Shown: one piece after another, positions 56,283-64,000 of the stretch
Position numbering within the stretch: the stretch's first letter is position 1
Layout of the letters: the number at the start of each line of letters is the position of its first letter
Origin: Rhodohalobacter sp. SW132
Lineage (GTDB): Bacteria; Bacteroidota; Rhodothermia; Balneolales; Balneolaceae
Length of the DNA: 64,000 nt
NCBI RefSeq assembly: GCF_003390325.1
Contig: NZ_QUOK01000003.1
Coordinates: forward strand, 310,001 to 374,000
Direction: 5' to 3'
Made by a program: the position numbers and the translations under genes
Notes under the pieces: generated by a model
Seen by the model: only the letters and a program-made list of their open reading frames with translations
Databases searched by the model: none
Told to the model about the DNA's origin: nothing

Positions 56283-56517
56283 ATGATCTGCCTGAAATCT
56301 TCTTTTAGTTACTATTTTTATAAAATAAAGGTTCAAAAACCTTGGAATTTCGGAATGTGAGTGATTTTTTAAGGCTAAAAAAATAGGCTATAATAAATTT
56401 GTAAAAACAGAAAGTCTAAAAATGGGAAAGTTTTTTTCAATTCTACGAAGTTTAAAAATAACGGCTGAGCACTCAATCAAAACTTTCCGAATCAAGACCA
56501 AATTTGTACATTAAAAC

Positions 56518-56730
56518 ATGGAAACAATAAAAGTAGACATATTAAATCCAAAAGCCAGAAAACTACTCAAAGACCTGGCTGATTTAGATCTAATTGCTAT
56601 TCGTAAATCAACAAAGAGTGAATTTTCTGAAGTATTGAAAAGAATCCGGTCCAATTCTAAAACTGCGCCAAGCCTTGAAGATATCGCCAGAGAAGTGGAT
56701 GTCGTCCGTTCCAGGCGAACAAATAAGTAA
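56518..56730 (+). CDS. Putative antitoxin of the PIN pair
   Basis: A 70-aa protein starting METIKVDILNPKARKLLKDL, with a C-terminal basic tail (SRRTNK). It lies 2 bp before the PIN toxin gene, the usual order for antitoxin-toxin pairs. The DLIAIRKSTKSEFSEVLKRI segment fits short antitoxins that accompany COG1569-type PIN proteins. It is not a VapB of the AbrB or RHH type by eye. Assignment rests mainly on context. Confidence 0.65.
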   Translation: METIKVDILNPKARKLLKDLADLDLIAIRKSTKSEFSEVLKRIRSNSKTAPSLEDIAREVDVVRSRRTNK

Positions 56731-56732
56731 CA

Positions 56733-57137
56733 ATGCGCCTTATCCTTGATACCAATCTTTGGATCAGTTTTTTGATTAGCAGTAAATATGAGAAACTAGA
56801 TGAATTACTGTTTATTCAGGAATGTAAACTTCTTTTTAGCGAGGAACTTCTTGAGGAATTTGTAACTGTTGTTAATCGCCCAAAACTCAGAAAATATATT
56901 TCAAAGGACGAATTAGAAGATCTTTTGGAGGCGATTGATGAAGTTGCTGAATTTGTGAATGTAACTTCCGAGATATCCGTATGCCGGGATCCAAAAGATA
57001 ACTTTTTGCTCTCGCTGGCAGTTGACGGGAAAGCTGATTACTTGCTGACCGGAGACAAAGATCTATTAGTGTTAAAGAAAATTGGGAATACAGAAATCAA
57101 AACCATATCTGATTTCTTTGATGTAATTGAATTCTAG
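56733..57137 (+). CDS. PIN-domain toxin (COG1569-type)
   Basis: A 134-aa PIN-domain ribonuclease. The acidic metal-binding residues are visible: Asp6 in LILDTNLWISFL, Glu in ELLEEFVTV, Asp in VCRDPKDNFLLSLAVDG and Asp in YLLTGDKDLLVLKKIG. PIN toxins cleave RNA, often tRNA or rRNA. The gene follows a 70-aa partner by 2 bp. Confidence 0.87.
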   Translation: MRLILDTNLWISFLISSKYEKLDELLFIQECKLLFSEELLEEFVTVVNRPKLRKYISKDELEDLLEAIDEVAEFVNVTSEISVCRDPKDNFLLSLAVDGKADYLLTGDKDLLVLKKIGNTEIKTISDFFDVIEF

Positions 57138-57446
57138 ATTCTTCTTTGACCTCAGTATCGTTGCATGACAATGAACAAGTTATTAACCTTCTTGAAACCT
57201 ACGTGTTTTCGTGATTTTCGCCGGAGTCCCATTGGGATTGGCCGGAACATTTGATGATTTTTTGCCCATCATTCTATCATTTTTCTACAGATTTTTCTAT
57301 TGTGGATTGCAATGCAATGATTTTTATTAACCCGTAAGAATTCGTGTATAACCAGAAAAATTATCCACTCCGGCCCGTATCATATCCGTTGATTTATCTG
57401 TAATTTCACCCAAAATAAACTGCTGATTATCAAACCGGGGTTATTC
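57138..57446. other. 309-bp spacer with a dispersed element
   Basis: No coding sequence. 57190-57355 matches 62757-62926 in order: GAAACCT, TTTTCGTGA, CGGAG, then GATTG(C/T)AATGC(A/T)ATGATTTT and AAGAATT. The promoter of the outer-membrane protein gene may follow it. Confidence 0.5.
57190..57355 (+). repeat. Dispersed ~170-bp element, copy A
   Basis: It aligns in pieces with 62757-62926: a TTTTCGTGA-rich head, an AT-rich middle and a GATTGCAATGCAATGATTTT tail. Both copies end 30-90 bp before a plus-strand gene. Similarity is judged by eye. Confidence 0.5.
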
Positions 57447-58163
57447 ATGAAGATTCTTTTTTTACTGATTTTTTTCCTTTCAATCGGGTTGCATTCGCTC
57501 TCTGCACAAGAACTTACGGTCGGTTTAAACGGTCAGCTCGCCATTCCACAAAATGAGTTCAGCGAAAGTATCAATACCCTTGGGGGTGGTTTAAATCTAA
57601 ACGGACACTACCGGTTCGCCAACTCCCCGGTAGGTCTTGGTCTTGATTTCAACTTCATCAATTTCGGCAGCGATTCACGTGATGAAGCGTTCAGCACGAC
57701 CATACCGGACCTCAGAGTTCGTGTGGAAAACCAGTACAACCTGATTCAGCTCATGATGCAGGCCAAAGTCCAGAGGCAAGATGGCATCTTCAGGCCGTTT
57801 GCCGAAGGCCTGGCCGGGTTCAACTATTTCTTTACCGAAACAAGCATCCGGGACCGCAGAGATTCCGGGGCTGATCCGATCGCATCGGACACTAACTTCG
57901 AGGATTTTGCTTTTGCCTGGGGCGGCGGTGCCGGGCTTAAAATCCGGGTGTTCGACCTCCGCGATCAGCAGGCGGATGAACGCTGGTTTGAAAACATAAG
58001 TGCCGGATATATCAACATCGGGGTACGGTATCTTAACGGTTCACAGGCGGAATATCTTAAAGAGGGTTCCATCACCATAGAAAACGGTTCCGTCTCTTTT
58101 GACACCCTGCAATCACGTACAGATATGATTATGGTTCAGCTCGGATTTGTGATTCGGTTTTAG
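57447..58163 (+). CDS. Outer-membrane beta-barrel-like protein
   Basis: A 238-aa protein with a signal peptide (KILFLLIFFLSIGLHSLSAQ) and alternating hydrophobic strands. It starts ELTVGLNGQLAIPQNEFSES, continues LNLNGHYRFANSPVGLGLDF, and ends MIMVQLGFVIRF with a C-terminal aromatic residue, as in outer-membrane barrels. A GGGAGLKIRVF turn is typical. It has no operon partner of known function, although two other barrel-like genes follow. Specific role unknown. Confidence 0.75.
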   Translation: MKILFLLIFFLSIGLHSLSAQELTVGLNGQLAIPQNEFSESINTLGGGLNLNGHYRFANSPVGLGLDFNFINFGSDSRDEAFSTTIPDLRVRVENQYNLIQLMMQAKVQRQDGIFRPFAEGLAGFNYFFTETSIRDRRDSGADPIASDTNFEDFAFAWGGGAGLKIRVFDLRDQQADERWFENISAGYINIGVRYLNGSQAEYLKEGSITIENGSVSFDTLQSRTDMIMVQLGFVIRF

Positions 58164-58222
58164 TTTTTGTGTAACCTGCGAAGTTGGTTTGCGTATACAA
58201 AACAAGATACTCTCAACTTCTC

Positions 58223-58852
58223 ATGCACTCAACCATGGCCCGAATACTCACCTACCTCACAGTCCCGCTGCTAACGATTTTTCTCTTCTTCATACAGCCC
58301 TCATCAATTCTGGGGCAGCAGACAGAAACTCTGTTTGACGGCTCGGTATCGCACGGAGGTTTTGGTGGCCCTGTCGTCAAAATTGGTGAAACAGCCGGAG
58401 ATACAGGTGTTTGGGTGGGCGGTCGAGGCGGCTGGATTATGAATCTGAATTCCGGTCACGCAATCTCCCTTGGCGGCGGTGGATACGGTCTTGTAACGGA
58501 TCACACCTCTCCTGAAGATCCCGACCTCTATGCCCTGAATGGTTACGGAGGGTTTATCATCGAATACACCAACCGATCCCACAAACTCGCACACTTCACC
58601 GTCACAAGCCTGATCGGAGGCGGCGGACTGATGTTGCGCGATCGCGATTATGATGAGGTGAATGATGATCCCGACACCTATTTCGTATTTGAACCGGGTC
58701 TGCACGCAGAATTGAACGTTACCTCCTTTTTCCGGATTTCAGCCGGCGCTGAATACCGGTTTACAAGCGGCATCAGCAGGTTTGGATTCAGTGATAGCGA
58801 TTTCTCCGGCTGGAACGGCACCATCACCTTAAAATTCGGAAAGTTCTTATGA
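58223..58852 (+). CDS. Outer-membrane-barrel-like protein, paralogue 1
   Basis: A 209-aa secreted protein from ATG 58223; the frame is open to a TTG at 58184, and ATG 58235 is another candidate. The signal peptide LTVPLLTIFLFFIQPSSILG precedes QQTETLFDGSVSHGGFGGPV and Gly-rich strands (GGRGGWIMNLNSGHAISLGG). It ends WNGTITLKFGKFL. It overlaps paralogue 2 by 4 bp and shares its layout throughout, so a tandem duplication is clear. The function is unknown; the family is widespread in Bacteroidota. Confidence 0.72.
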   Translation: MHSTMARILTYLTVPLLTIFLFFIQPSSILGQQTETLFDGSVSHGGFGGPVVKIGETAGDTGVWVGGRGGWIMNLNSGHAISLGGGGYGLVTDHTSPEDPDLYALNGYGGFIIEYTNRSHKLAHFTVTSLIGGGGLMLRDRDYDEVNDDPDTYFVFEPGLHAELNVTSFFRISAGAEYRFTSGISRFGFSDSDFSGWNGTITLKFGKFL

Positions 58853-59463
58853 AAAATTATCTCCCAGTATTCCTGATTTTTATCGCATCTCTATCACTCC
58901 CGATATCACTCCACGGACAGCAGGCGGAAACTTTGTTTAACGGAAATGTAGATCATGGCGGATATGGCGCCCTGATTTTCGGAGTTACATCCGTCAACGG
59001 AGAGGCGGCATATTTGCGGGGAACGCGGGGAGCCTGGCTTCTGAAATTTCGCGAAGGGCACACCGTCGGTTTGGGCCTGGGAAATTATCGCACCAACAGC
59101 CCGTTTGACGCGGTAAACTGGCAGGAAACCGCAATTCCGACACCGGAACTTCGCACGAATTACGGTGGCTTCGAAATTGAATATTTCAACCGGTCGTACA
59201 AGCTCGTTCATTTTGGGGGTCAGCTATTAATCGGAGGAGGAACGGTTCGGTTCAGCGACCGCGATATTGATTTGAACAACACATCAGACGCCTATTTTGT
59301 GCTTCAGCCGGGCGCTAATATACATGTGAACATCACCCGGTGGTTCAGGGTCAGCGGGGGAGTTTTGTACAGACTTACGGATGGTGTCAGCCTGGCCGGC
59401 ACCTCCAACTCAGACCTCTCCGGGTTTTCCGCTATGGCCGGACTTCGCTTTGGGAAGTTTTGA
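58849..59463 (+). CDS. Outer-membrane-barrel-like protein, paralogue 2
   Basis: 204 aa. The signal LPVFLIFIASLSLPISLHG is followed by QQAETLFNGNVDHGGYGALI, TRGAWLLKFREGHTVGLGLG and LSGFSAMAGLRFGKF, each aligning with paralogue 1. Its ATG overlaps the paralogue 1 stop (ATGA), so the pair is translationally coupled and may act together. Confidence 0.72.
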   Translation: MKNYLPVFLIFIASLSLPISLHGQQAETLFNGNVDHGGYGALIFGVTSVNGEAAYLRGTRGAWLLKFREGHTVGLGLGNYRTNSPFDAVNWQETAIPTPELRTNYGGFEIEYFNRSYKLVHFGGQLLIGGGTVRFSDRDIDLNNTSDAYFVLQPGANIHVNITRWFRVSGGVLYRLTDGVSLAGTSNSDLSGFSAMAGLRFGKF

Positions 59464-59497
59464 TGGGAATGATTGCTGGTTTGATAAAACCATGAGC

Positions 59498-60184
59498 TCA
59501 TGAAATCGAATCACCATACAAAATGGATGAAAATAATGCCCTGATGTATTTCACTTCATCCTCCACTATCACATGTCCTTTTCCCGGATAAATCTGCTTG
59601 CTTACATCTGCATTCAGTGTATCAAAAAGCGCTGCGGATTCATCAACACGTTTGAGCTCCAGGTACGGATCCTGGTCCCCGGATCCAATCAGCACCGGGG
59701 TATTCTCCAGATCGCCCGAATATTCCGATGCCCGGATCTCTTCGCCAATCAGACCACCGCTCAAGCCGATGACGCCACCATACCGCCTCGGATGCCGCGC
59801 GGCATATTCCAGTGCAAGGCACGCGCCCTGTGAAAACCCAAGCAATACGATCTTTCCCGTGCCGATTCCCTGCCCGTTCAGCTGTTGTATCAAATCATCC
59901 ACCCGCTGCAGCGCACTGTTCAGCCAGGGTTCATTTTTCTTTAACGGTTCTGTAAACGGATGGGGATACCAGGTCCGGCCGGCCGCCTGCGGAGCGATAT
60001 AATGAATATCCGGCTGGGCAAAATCATCGCTTAAACTCAGAATCCCTTTTGCCTCTGCACCGCGCCCATGAATCATAATCATCGCTGCCTTTGCACGGGA
60101 AACGGGTGCACCGCTCTCCACAAAGTTCTCCTCCTGGTGTGGTCCTGAAACTGGCTGATTTGGTTTGATGCGAAAGAGTGGCAT
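59498..60184 (-). CDS. Alpha/beta hydrolase, phospholipase/carboxylesterase family (MhqD-like)
   Basis: A 228-aa serine hydrolase with nucleophile Ser118 in LLGFSQGACLALEYA, acid Asp170 or Asp172 in GSGDQDPYL and His204 in GKGHVIVEDE; the oxyanion region is MIHGRGAEAKG. It is the last gene after an FMN reductase and a ring-cleaving dioxygenase, the order of genes in bacterial hydroquinone detoxification loci (MhqN/O/D in Bacillus). In that setting it would hydrolyse a ring-cleavage product; this is inferred from context. A strong hairpin (60206-60238) lies between it and the dioxygenase gene. Confidence 0.83.
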   Translation of the reverse strand: MPLFRIKPNQPVSGPHQEENFVESGAPVSRAKAAMIMIHGRGAEAKGILSLSDDFAQPDIHYIAPQAAGRTWYPHPFTEPLKKNEPWLNSALQRVDDLIQQLNGQGIGTGKIVLLGFSQGACLALEYAARHPRRYGGVIGLSGGLIGEEIRASEYSGDLENTPVLIGSGDQDPYLELKRVDESAALFDTLNADVSKQIYPGKGHVIVEDEVKYIRALFSSILYGDSIS

Positions 60185-60205
60185 AGAAAATTGTCGTCGT
60201 TTGAA

Positions 60206-60238
60206 AAACCTCCAAGGTTTCTAAAACCTTGGAGGTTT
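60206..60238. repeat. Perfect 15-bp inverted repeat within the quinone-detoxification operon
   Basis: AAACCTCCAAGGTTT (60206-60220) and AAACCTTGGAGGTTT (60224-60238) are exact reverse complements around a 3-nt loop. It sits between the dioxygenase stop and the hydrolase start. A half-copy (AAAACCTTGGA) appears near 56335-56346. It can form a stable hairpin in either strand and may attenuate the last gene. Confidence 0.8.
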
Positions 60239-60262
60239 ATGGATTTATAATTCAAAAAAATT

Positions 60263-61195
60263 TTAAACCGTAATCTCCGGCAGCCGCTTCTCAATCATCT
60301 CCCGGCGGCTTTCAAACCGTTCGGGCAGGTAAAGTTTCCGGCCGAGATCTTCTTCATTCTGCGCCGATTCATACCCAGGGCCATCGGTTGCGATTTCAAA
60401 CAACACGCCGCCCGGTGACTGAAAATAGACTGACTTAAAGAAACGGCGGTCGATCACTCCTGTTGGATTGAAACCACGCTCCAGAACCATCTCCCGCATC
60501 TCCTCGTGCTCTTCATCGTCTTTTGCCCGGAACGCAACATGATGGACGATACCGCGACCGTTTTGCCCCTGTTTCGGCTCCACTTTTTCCAGGATAACAG
60601 ACCCGCCAACCCGATTACCGGTCTGCAGCAGCGTCTGATTTCCATCAGTTACTATTTTCTCAAACCCAAAAACTTCCTCAAGCAGAGCTGCCGTCGGCTC
60701 CGTTTCGGTAATCTTCATCGTTGTGCTCCAGAATCCGCGGATACCGTATTCTGCCGGAACAGTTCCTTTATCCCACGCATCCACAGAGTTGACCGAATCA
60801 TCAAAAACCAGCTCCAGTTTCAGTCGATCGGGATCCATAAATGAGACCACCTGCTTTTCGAACCTCTCAAACGGACCGTCAAAATCGATGTCCTGCTCAC
60901 CAAACCGTTCCGCCCAGTACCCAATCGAGCCGGATGGTACGGCAAATGAAACGACCGCAGACTCTCCGCTTCCCGGTTTGCCCTGCACCGCCATCGGCCA
61001 TGGAAAGAACGTCATGCTCGATCCCGGCTGAGATGTACCGTTCACATAAAACAGGTGATATGTCGATGGATCGTCCTGGTTTACCGTTTTCATGATCATC
61101 CGCAATCCCAGCGTTTTTACATAAAAATCCGTCGTACGCTGACCATCACCGCCAAGTACGGTAATGTGATGAATTCCTTTATTTGATGGTTTCAT
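60263..61195 (-). CDS. Ring-cleaving dioxygenase, VOC family (MhqO-like)
   Basis: A 310-aa two-module vicinal-oxygen-chelate protein. Likely metal ligands are His10 (GIHHITVLGGD), His218 or His219 (GIVHHVAFRAKDDEEHEEM) and Glu267 (GGVLFEIATDGPG). The length and the SVYFQSPGGVLFEIATDGPGYE ending match the MhqO/MhqA type of hydroquinone ring-cleaving dioxygenase. It follows an FMN reductase by 40 bp, consistent with quinone reduction before ring cleavage. Confidence 0.87.
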   Translation of the reverse strand: MKPSNKGIHHITVLGGDGQRTTDFYVKTLGLRMIMKTVNQDDPSTYHLFYVNGTSQPGSSMTFFPWPMAVQGKPGSGESAVVSFAVPSGSIGYWAERFGEQDIDFDGPFERFEKQVVSFMDPDRLKLELVFDDSVNSVDAWDKGTVPAEYGIRGFWSTTMKITETEPTAALLEEVFGFEKIVTDGNQTLLQTGNRVGGSVILEKVEPKQGQNGRGIVHHVAFRAKDDEEHEEMREMVLERGFNPTGVIDRRFFKSVYFQSPGGVLFEIATDGPGYESAQNEEDLGRKLYLPERFESRREMIEKRLPEITV

Positions 61196-61235
61196 ACTAT
61201 TTCTCCTTTTCTTTCTCAGTTATTCGATAAAATTT

Positions 61236-61781
61236 TCAGGTAAACGGTTTGATCCACTCTTCAAACGCTTTCAAATATTTCCCAAGAAATCGTCTTGTGG
61301 AATCGTCTGTCAGATTTCCCTGGTTGTCAAATTTTTCATGGGCTCTGAAAAGCAGCAGTTCCGGTTTCGGCATGCAGTGCGCCCCAACCGACTTGAGCGA
61401 CTGACGGAGCTGATCCTGGCTTCTGGCTGTTCCCGTAATTCCGGGTGAGGCGCCTAAAATCCCAACCGGTTTTCCGCCGATCGGCATATCATTTCCCGGC
61501 CGTGATGCCCAGTCAATGGCATTTTTCGTGACGCCGGTCATCCCGTGATTGTACTCCGGTGAGGCAATCAAAATTCCATCAGCGCTCCGAATCGCATCCT
61601 TAAATTCAGAAACCCGTTTCGGATCACCTTCCGTCTCAATGTCTGCATTGAACAGTGGAATTCCATCAAGGTCAAAAATCTCAATTTCCAAACTGTCTGA
61701 CGCTTCTTCTATCGCGGCTTTCAGCAGCGATTTGTTAAATGATCCAGACCTGAGACTTCCTGCAAATGCTATGATTTTCAT
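61236..61781 (-). CDS. NADPH-dependent FMN reductase (quinone reductase-like)
   Basis: A 181-aa flavodoxin-fold reductase with the FMN phosphate loop GSLRSGSFN (8-16) and the SPEYNHG motif (74-80). It belongs to the ChrR/azoreductase-like NADPH:FMN group that reduces quinones, chromate or azo dyes. It is first in the operon with dioxygenase and hydrolase. A dyad (61806-61825) immediately upstream could be a regulatory site. Confidence 0.88.
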   Translation of the reverse strand: MKIIAFAGSLRSGSFNKSLLKAAIEEASDSLEIEIFDLDGIPLFNADIETEGDPKRVSEFKDAIRSADGILIASPEYNHGMTGVTKNAIDWASRPGNDMPIGGKPVGILGASPGITGTARSQDQLRQSLKSVGAHCMPKPELLLFRAHEKFDNQGNLTDDSTRRFLGKYLKAFEEWIKPFT

Positions 61782-61805
61782 TGATTTGGGCTTTTATTTA
61801 ATCAT

Positions 61806-61825
61806 TTAGTTTAATGTTGAACTAA
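61806..61825. promoter_or_regulatory. Possible operator of the quinone-detoxification operon
   Basis: TTAGTT-N8-AACTAA, 6-bp perfect arms, 25 bp before the start codon of the FMN reductase. Redox regulators of similar loci bind short dyads of this spacing. No regulator gene is adjacent; the WYL regulator at 62959 is 1 kb away. Confidence 0.35.
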
Positions 61826-62012
61826 TTTACGACTTTCTTTGCCGATAAACAAACTATCAACTTTCTATTACTTTTGGTTCTACAGGAATTTGGATTGAAT
61901 ACCTGCCGCCTGCCCCGATATGTTAAGTGGTTTCATATAACTTCTCTTCTTTCGTTGAAATGTAAGTACATTGTAATTATATTGAAAAATCAATCTAATA
62001 ACGATCAAAGCC

Positions 62013-62270
62013 ATGAAAACAAAAATAATACGTATTGGGAATTCTCAGGGGGTTCGAATTCCAAAACCACTGATTGAAGAAAGCGGATTAACCGAAGAAA
62101 TTGAGATGATTCTCAGAGACGACGAAATTATTATTCGCTCTGCTGAAACAACAAGAAAGGATTGGGAAGCATCTTTCAAAAAAATGGAAGAACAAGGTGA
62201 TGATTCTTTATTTGATAAGGAAGAGGTTGAACAGCCATCCGATTGGGATAAAACTGAGTGGACATGGTAG
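62013..62270 (+). CDS. MazE/AbrB-type antitoxin
   Basis: An 85-aa protein: MKTKIIRIGNSQGVRIPKPL is the swapped-hairpin AbrB/MazE DNA-binding start, followed by IEMILRDDEIIIRSAETTRK and an acidic C-terminus (EEVEQPSDWDKTEWTW) that should bind the toxin. Its stop overlaps the MazF gene start by 7 bp. Confidence 0.88.
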   Translation: MKTKIIRIGNSQGVRIPKPLIEESGLTEEIEMILRDDEIIIRSAETTRKDWEASFKKMEEQGDDSLFDKEEVEQPSDWDKTEWTW

Positions 62271-62599
62271 ATAAACATCAGGTACGAAGGTTTGAGGTTC
62301 ATCTGATTTCGCTTGATCCGGCAAAGGGATCTGAAATCAGAAAAACCCGTCCCTGCATAATCATTTCACCCGATGAAATGAATAAGCATATCAGAACCGT
62401 AATCATCGCACCGATGACTTCTGCAATCAAAAATTACCCTACACGGGTCACTACTACATTTCAGGGCAAAAAGGGGCAGATAGTTTTAGATCAAATTCGT
62501 ACAGTAGATAAAAGCCGTTTGATCAAAAATCTTGGCACTATTAGTTCAACAGCTGAAGAGAAAGTATTGAAAACCTTGCAGGAGATGTTTGCCCCGTAG
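62264..62599 (+). CDS. MazF/PemK-family endoribonuclease toxin
   Basis: A 111-aa toxin from ATG 62264; the frame is open to GTG 62258. The order is KHQVRRFEVHLISLDPAKGS, EIRKTRPCIIISPDEMNKHI, VIIAPMTSAIKNYPTRV, GQIVLDQIRTVDKSRLIKNL. The RKTRPCIIISP motif and the APMTS/ LDQIRTVDKSR segments define MazF, an RNase that cuts mRNA at specific sequences. It is paired with the upstream MazE by overlap. In relatives the pair autorepresses. Confidence 0.9.
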   Translation: MVDKHQVRRFEVHLISLDPAKGSEIRKTRPCIIISPDEMNKHIRTVIIAPMTSAIKNYPTRVTTTFQGKKGQIVLDQIRTVDKSRLIKNLGTISSTAEEKVLKTLQEMFAP

Positions 62600-62958
62600 A
62601 TTCGCCAACTTCACCAGGGGTTCGGGCATTGGTATTCTCGCTCCGTTGAACAATGTTGGATAGAAATTAAGAATCTTAAAATATATGATTTTTTTACCAG
62701 GAGTCCGCTGGCTGGCGGATCGAAGTACCACGGAGTGTATAAATATCAAATTACTAATCTTCGTGAAACCTTTGCGTTTTCGTGACTTTCCCCGGAGGGA
62801 TCTCCTTGAGAGTGGACGAAACGCCGGATGGTTTATCATCCTCAAAATTTATCATTTACTTAGAAATTTTTTCACCAAGATTGTAATGCTATGATTTTCG
62901 TTTACCCACAAGAATTACTGTAGAACCTTATTATATTTTATTCTTACACTGATTTCCC
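62600..62958. other. 359-bp spacer with dispersed element copy B
   Basis: No coding sequence seen. It contains a short hairpin TCCGC/GCGGA near 62705-62720, then 62757-62926, which matches the element at 57190-57355 in pieces. The WYL regulator starts 33 bp later. Confidence 0.5.
62757..62926 (+). repeat. Dispersed ~170-bp element, copy B
   Basis: The head CTTCGTGAAACCTTTGCGTT, a TTTTCGTGACTTTCCCCGGA stretch and the tail GATTGTAATGCTATGATTTT, then CAAGAATTACTG, align with copy A at 57190-57355. It precedes a plus-strand gene by about 30 bp. Confidence 0.5.
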
Positions 62959-63912
62959 ATGAACCGAATCGACCGTCTTACCGGAATAATCATCTACCTC
63001 CAGGGACGCAAAGGAGTTGCTGTGGAGGAGCTTGCTGAGAGATACGGAATCAGCAGCCGCACGGTATATCGCGACCTGAAAGCGCTGGGTGAAGCCGGAG
63101 TTCCGCTAACAAACGATCCCAAAAAAGGGTGGCAAATCATTCACGGTTTTCACCTTCCCCCTGTGATGTTCAGCCGGGATGAAGCCTCCGCCCTGATCGC
63201 CGGTGAGCGCTTAATGCAAAAATGGTCGGAGACACGTCTGGGAAAATCGTACGTTTCAGCTCTCGACAAAATCCGTTCAACTCTCCCATCTGAATCAAAA
63301 GAGTATGTTGAAGTGCTGGATCATCATACACGGATTATTCCCCACTCTAACGGCCGGCAGCATCCGCCAGACAATGATATTTTCTCATTTCTGCAGAAAG
63401 CAATTTACGCCAAAGAGTTAATAGAAATCACCTATCACTCTCCCTATTCTGACAAGAAAACCACACGCGAAGTGGAGCCGCTCGGAATCCTTCTCATGAC
63501 AAACCACTGGTATCTTGCCGGTTGGTGCAGGCTGAGAAAAGATTACCGGATGTTTCGCACCGACCGTTTTGAAAAGTGGAAAGGCACATCTAAAAAGCTT
63601 ATCGACCCGCCTTCGCACACCCTGCAGGAGTATTACGACCGTGAACTTAAAAATGAGGATAACTTTATTGAGATTGTAATCCATTTCGATTCTGCAGTCA
63701 CCCGCTACATTGGTGATCAAAAGTACTGGCACGGCTGGATTTCAGAGAAAAAAACGGATACCGGTATTGAAATGACCTTTCTCACTTCCGGGTGTGATTA
63801 TTTTTGCCGATGGCTGCTGATCTGGGGTGATGGAGCTACCATTATCCGGCCGGCATCGATCAGGAACAGGGTGAAGGGTTTGGTTGAAGAGCTTGTCATG
63901 CACTATAAATAA
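62959..63912 (+). CDS. WYL-domain transcriptional regulator (YafY-like, HTH_11)
   Basis: A 317-aa regulator. The N-terminal winged helix-turn-helix reads RLTGIIIYLQGRKGVAVEEL, AERYGISSRTVYRDLKALGE and NDPKKGWQIIHGFHLPPVMF. The WYL domain follows at about 140-220 with the HWYLAGWCRLRKDYRMFRTD motif. The C-terminal WCX extension ends GLVEELVMHYK. WYL proteins sense nucleic-acid-like or other ligands, often in DNA-damage or defence responses; no clear target gene is adjacent. It could regulate itself or the MazEF pair upstream. Confidence 0.9.
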   Translation: MNRIDRLTGIIIYLQGRKGVAVEELAERYGISSRTVYRDLKALGEAGVPLTNDPKKGWQIIHGFHLPPVMFSRDEASALIAGERLMQKWSETRLGKSYVSALDKIRSTLPSESKEYVEVLDHHTRIIPHSNGRQHPPDNDIFSFLQKAIYAKELIEITYHSPYSDKKTTREVEPLGILLMTNHWYLAGWCRLRKDYRMFRTDRFEKWKGTSKKLIDPPSHTLQEYYDRELKNEDNFIEIVIHFDSAVTRYIGDQKYWHGWISEKKTDTGIEMTFLTSGCDYFCRWLLIWGDGATIIRPASIRNRVKGLVEELVMHYK

Positions 63913-63913
63913 A

Positions 63914-63938
63914 CTACCTCGGGGCAGAGCCCGCTAGG
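63914..63938. terminator. Possible terminator-like hairpin after the WYL gene
   Basis: TACCTCGGGGC and GCCCGCTAGGTA pair with a small bulge around AGA. No clear T-run follows, so it may be a dispersed hairpin and not a functional terminator. Confidence 0.35.
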
Positions 63939-64000
63939 TATCAAATTGGGTCCCATACCTTTTTGGTCGATATGGAGTTTATTCTGGAGTGCCCCCTTTT

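Overview
The window looks like a chromosomal segment of a Gram-negative marine or saline member of the Bacteroidota/Balneolota group, most likely Balneolaceae. This is an inference from protein style, not from a marker gene. The support is a large set of 6-bladed beta-propeller lipoproteins with the G-x-GP-x-E signature, RND pumps of the VDN/VNN type, weak Shine-Dalgarno sites, a four-helix-bundle protein and TTCGTG-rich dispersed repeats. No rRNA, tRNA, CRISPR array, prophage or replication origin was seen.

Layout. 1-4.1 kb: thiolase, glycerophosphodiester phosphodiesterase lipoprotein and Nit-type amidase on the minus strand, then an OsmC protein on plus. 4.05-5.12 kb: a REP-associated tyrosine transposase bracketed by paired REP-like palindromes. 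5.1-22.4 kb (minus): an efflux region with four RND permeases, two periplasmic adaptor lipoproteins, a TonB-C-domain lipoprotein and a four-helix-bundle gene that sits inside an inverted-repeat cassette. One operon is adaptor-RND-RND, as in MdtABC. No TolC-like channel is present.

22.6-46.6 kb: the most striking part. Seventeen paralogous beta-propeller lipoprotein genes lie in a row on the minus strand. Fifteen are intact. Two are broken by one small lesion each: an in-frame TAA, and a one-base gain in an A9 tract. At least two further 3'-end ghosts lie between genes. Nine members share a nearly constant C-terminal module whose DNA is conserved far better than the rest of the gene, which suggests gene conversion. 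A toxin-antitoxin island (Phd/RelE plus decayed relics) interrupts the array at 42.4-43.8 kb. A promoter-like element (TTGCNN, 17 bp, TANNNT, spacer ending TTAAAC) precedes one RND permease and three propeller genes, hinting at shared control of pumps and propellers.

46.8-50.2 kb (plus): a MacA-like adaptor, MacB-type ATPase and MacB/FtsX permease. The permease gene runs into five ~202-bp tandem repeats, each carrying a copy of the gene's own last 14 codons, with alternating unit types. 51.3-59.5 kb (plus): a DoxX-like membrane protein, a DsbD-type thiol:disulfide interchange protein, a luciferase-like flavin monooxygenase, a PIN-type toxin pair and three outer-membrane-barrel-like proteins. 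59.5-61.8 kb (minus): FMN reductase, ring-cleaving dioxygenase and alpha/beta hydrolase, the gene set of bacterial quinone/hydroquinone detoxification (mhq-like). 62.0-63.9 kb (plus): a MazE/MazF pair and a WYL-domain (YafY-type) regulator.

Overall theme: cell-envelope export and stress defence (RND and MacAB efflux, thiol redox, quinone detoxification), surrounded by an actively duplicating and decaying family of probable surface or periplasmic lipoproteins.
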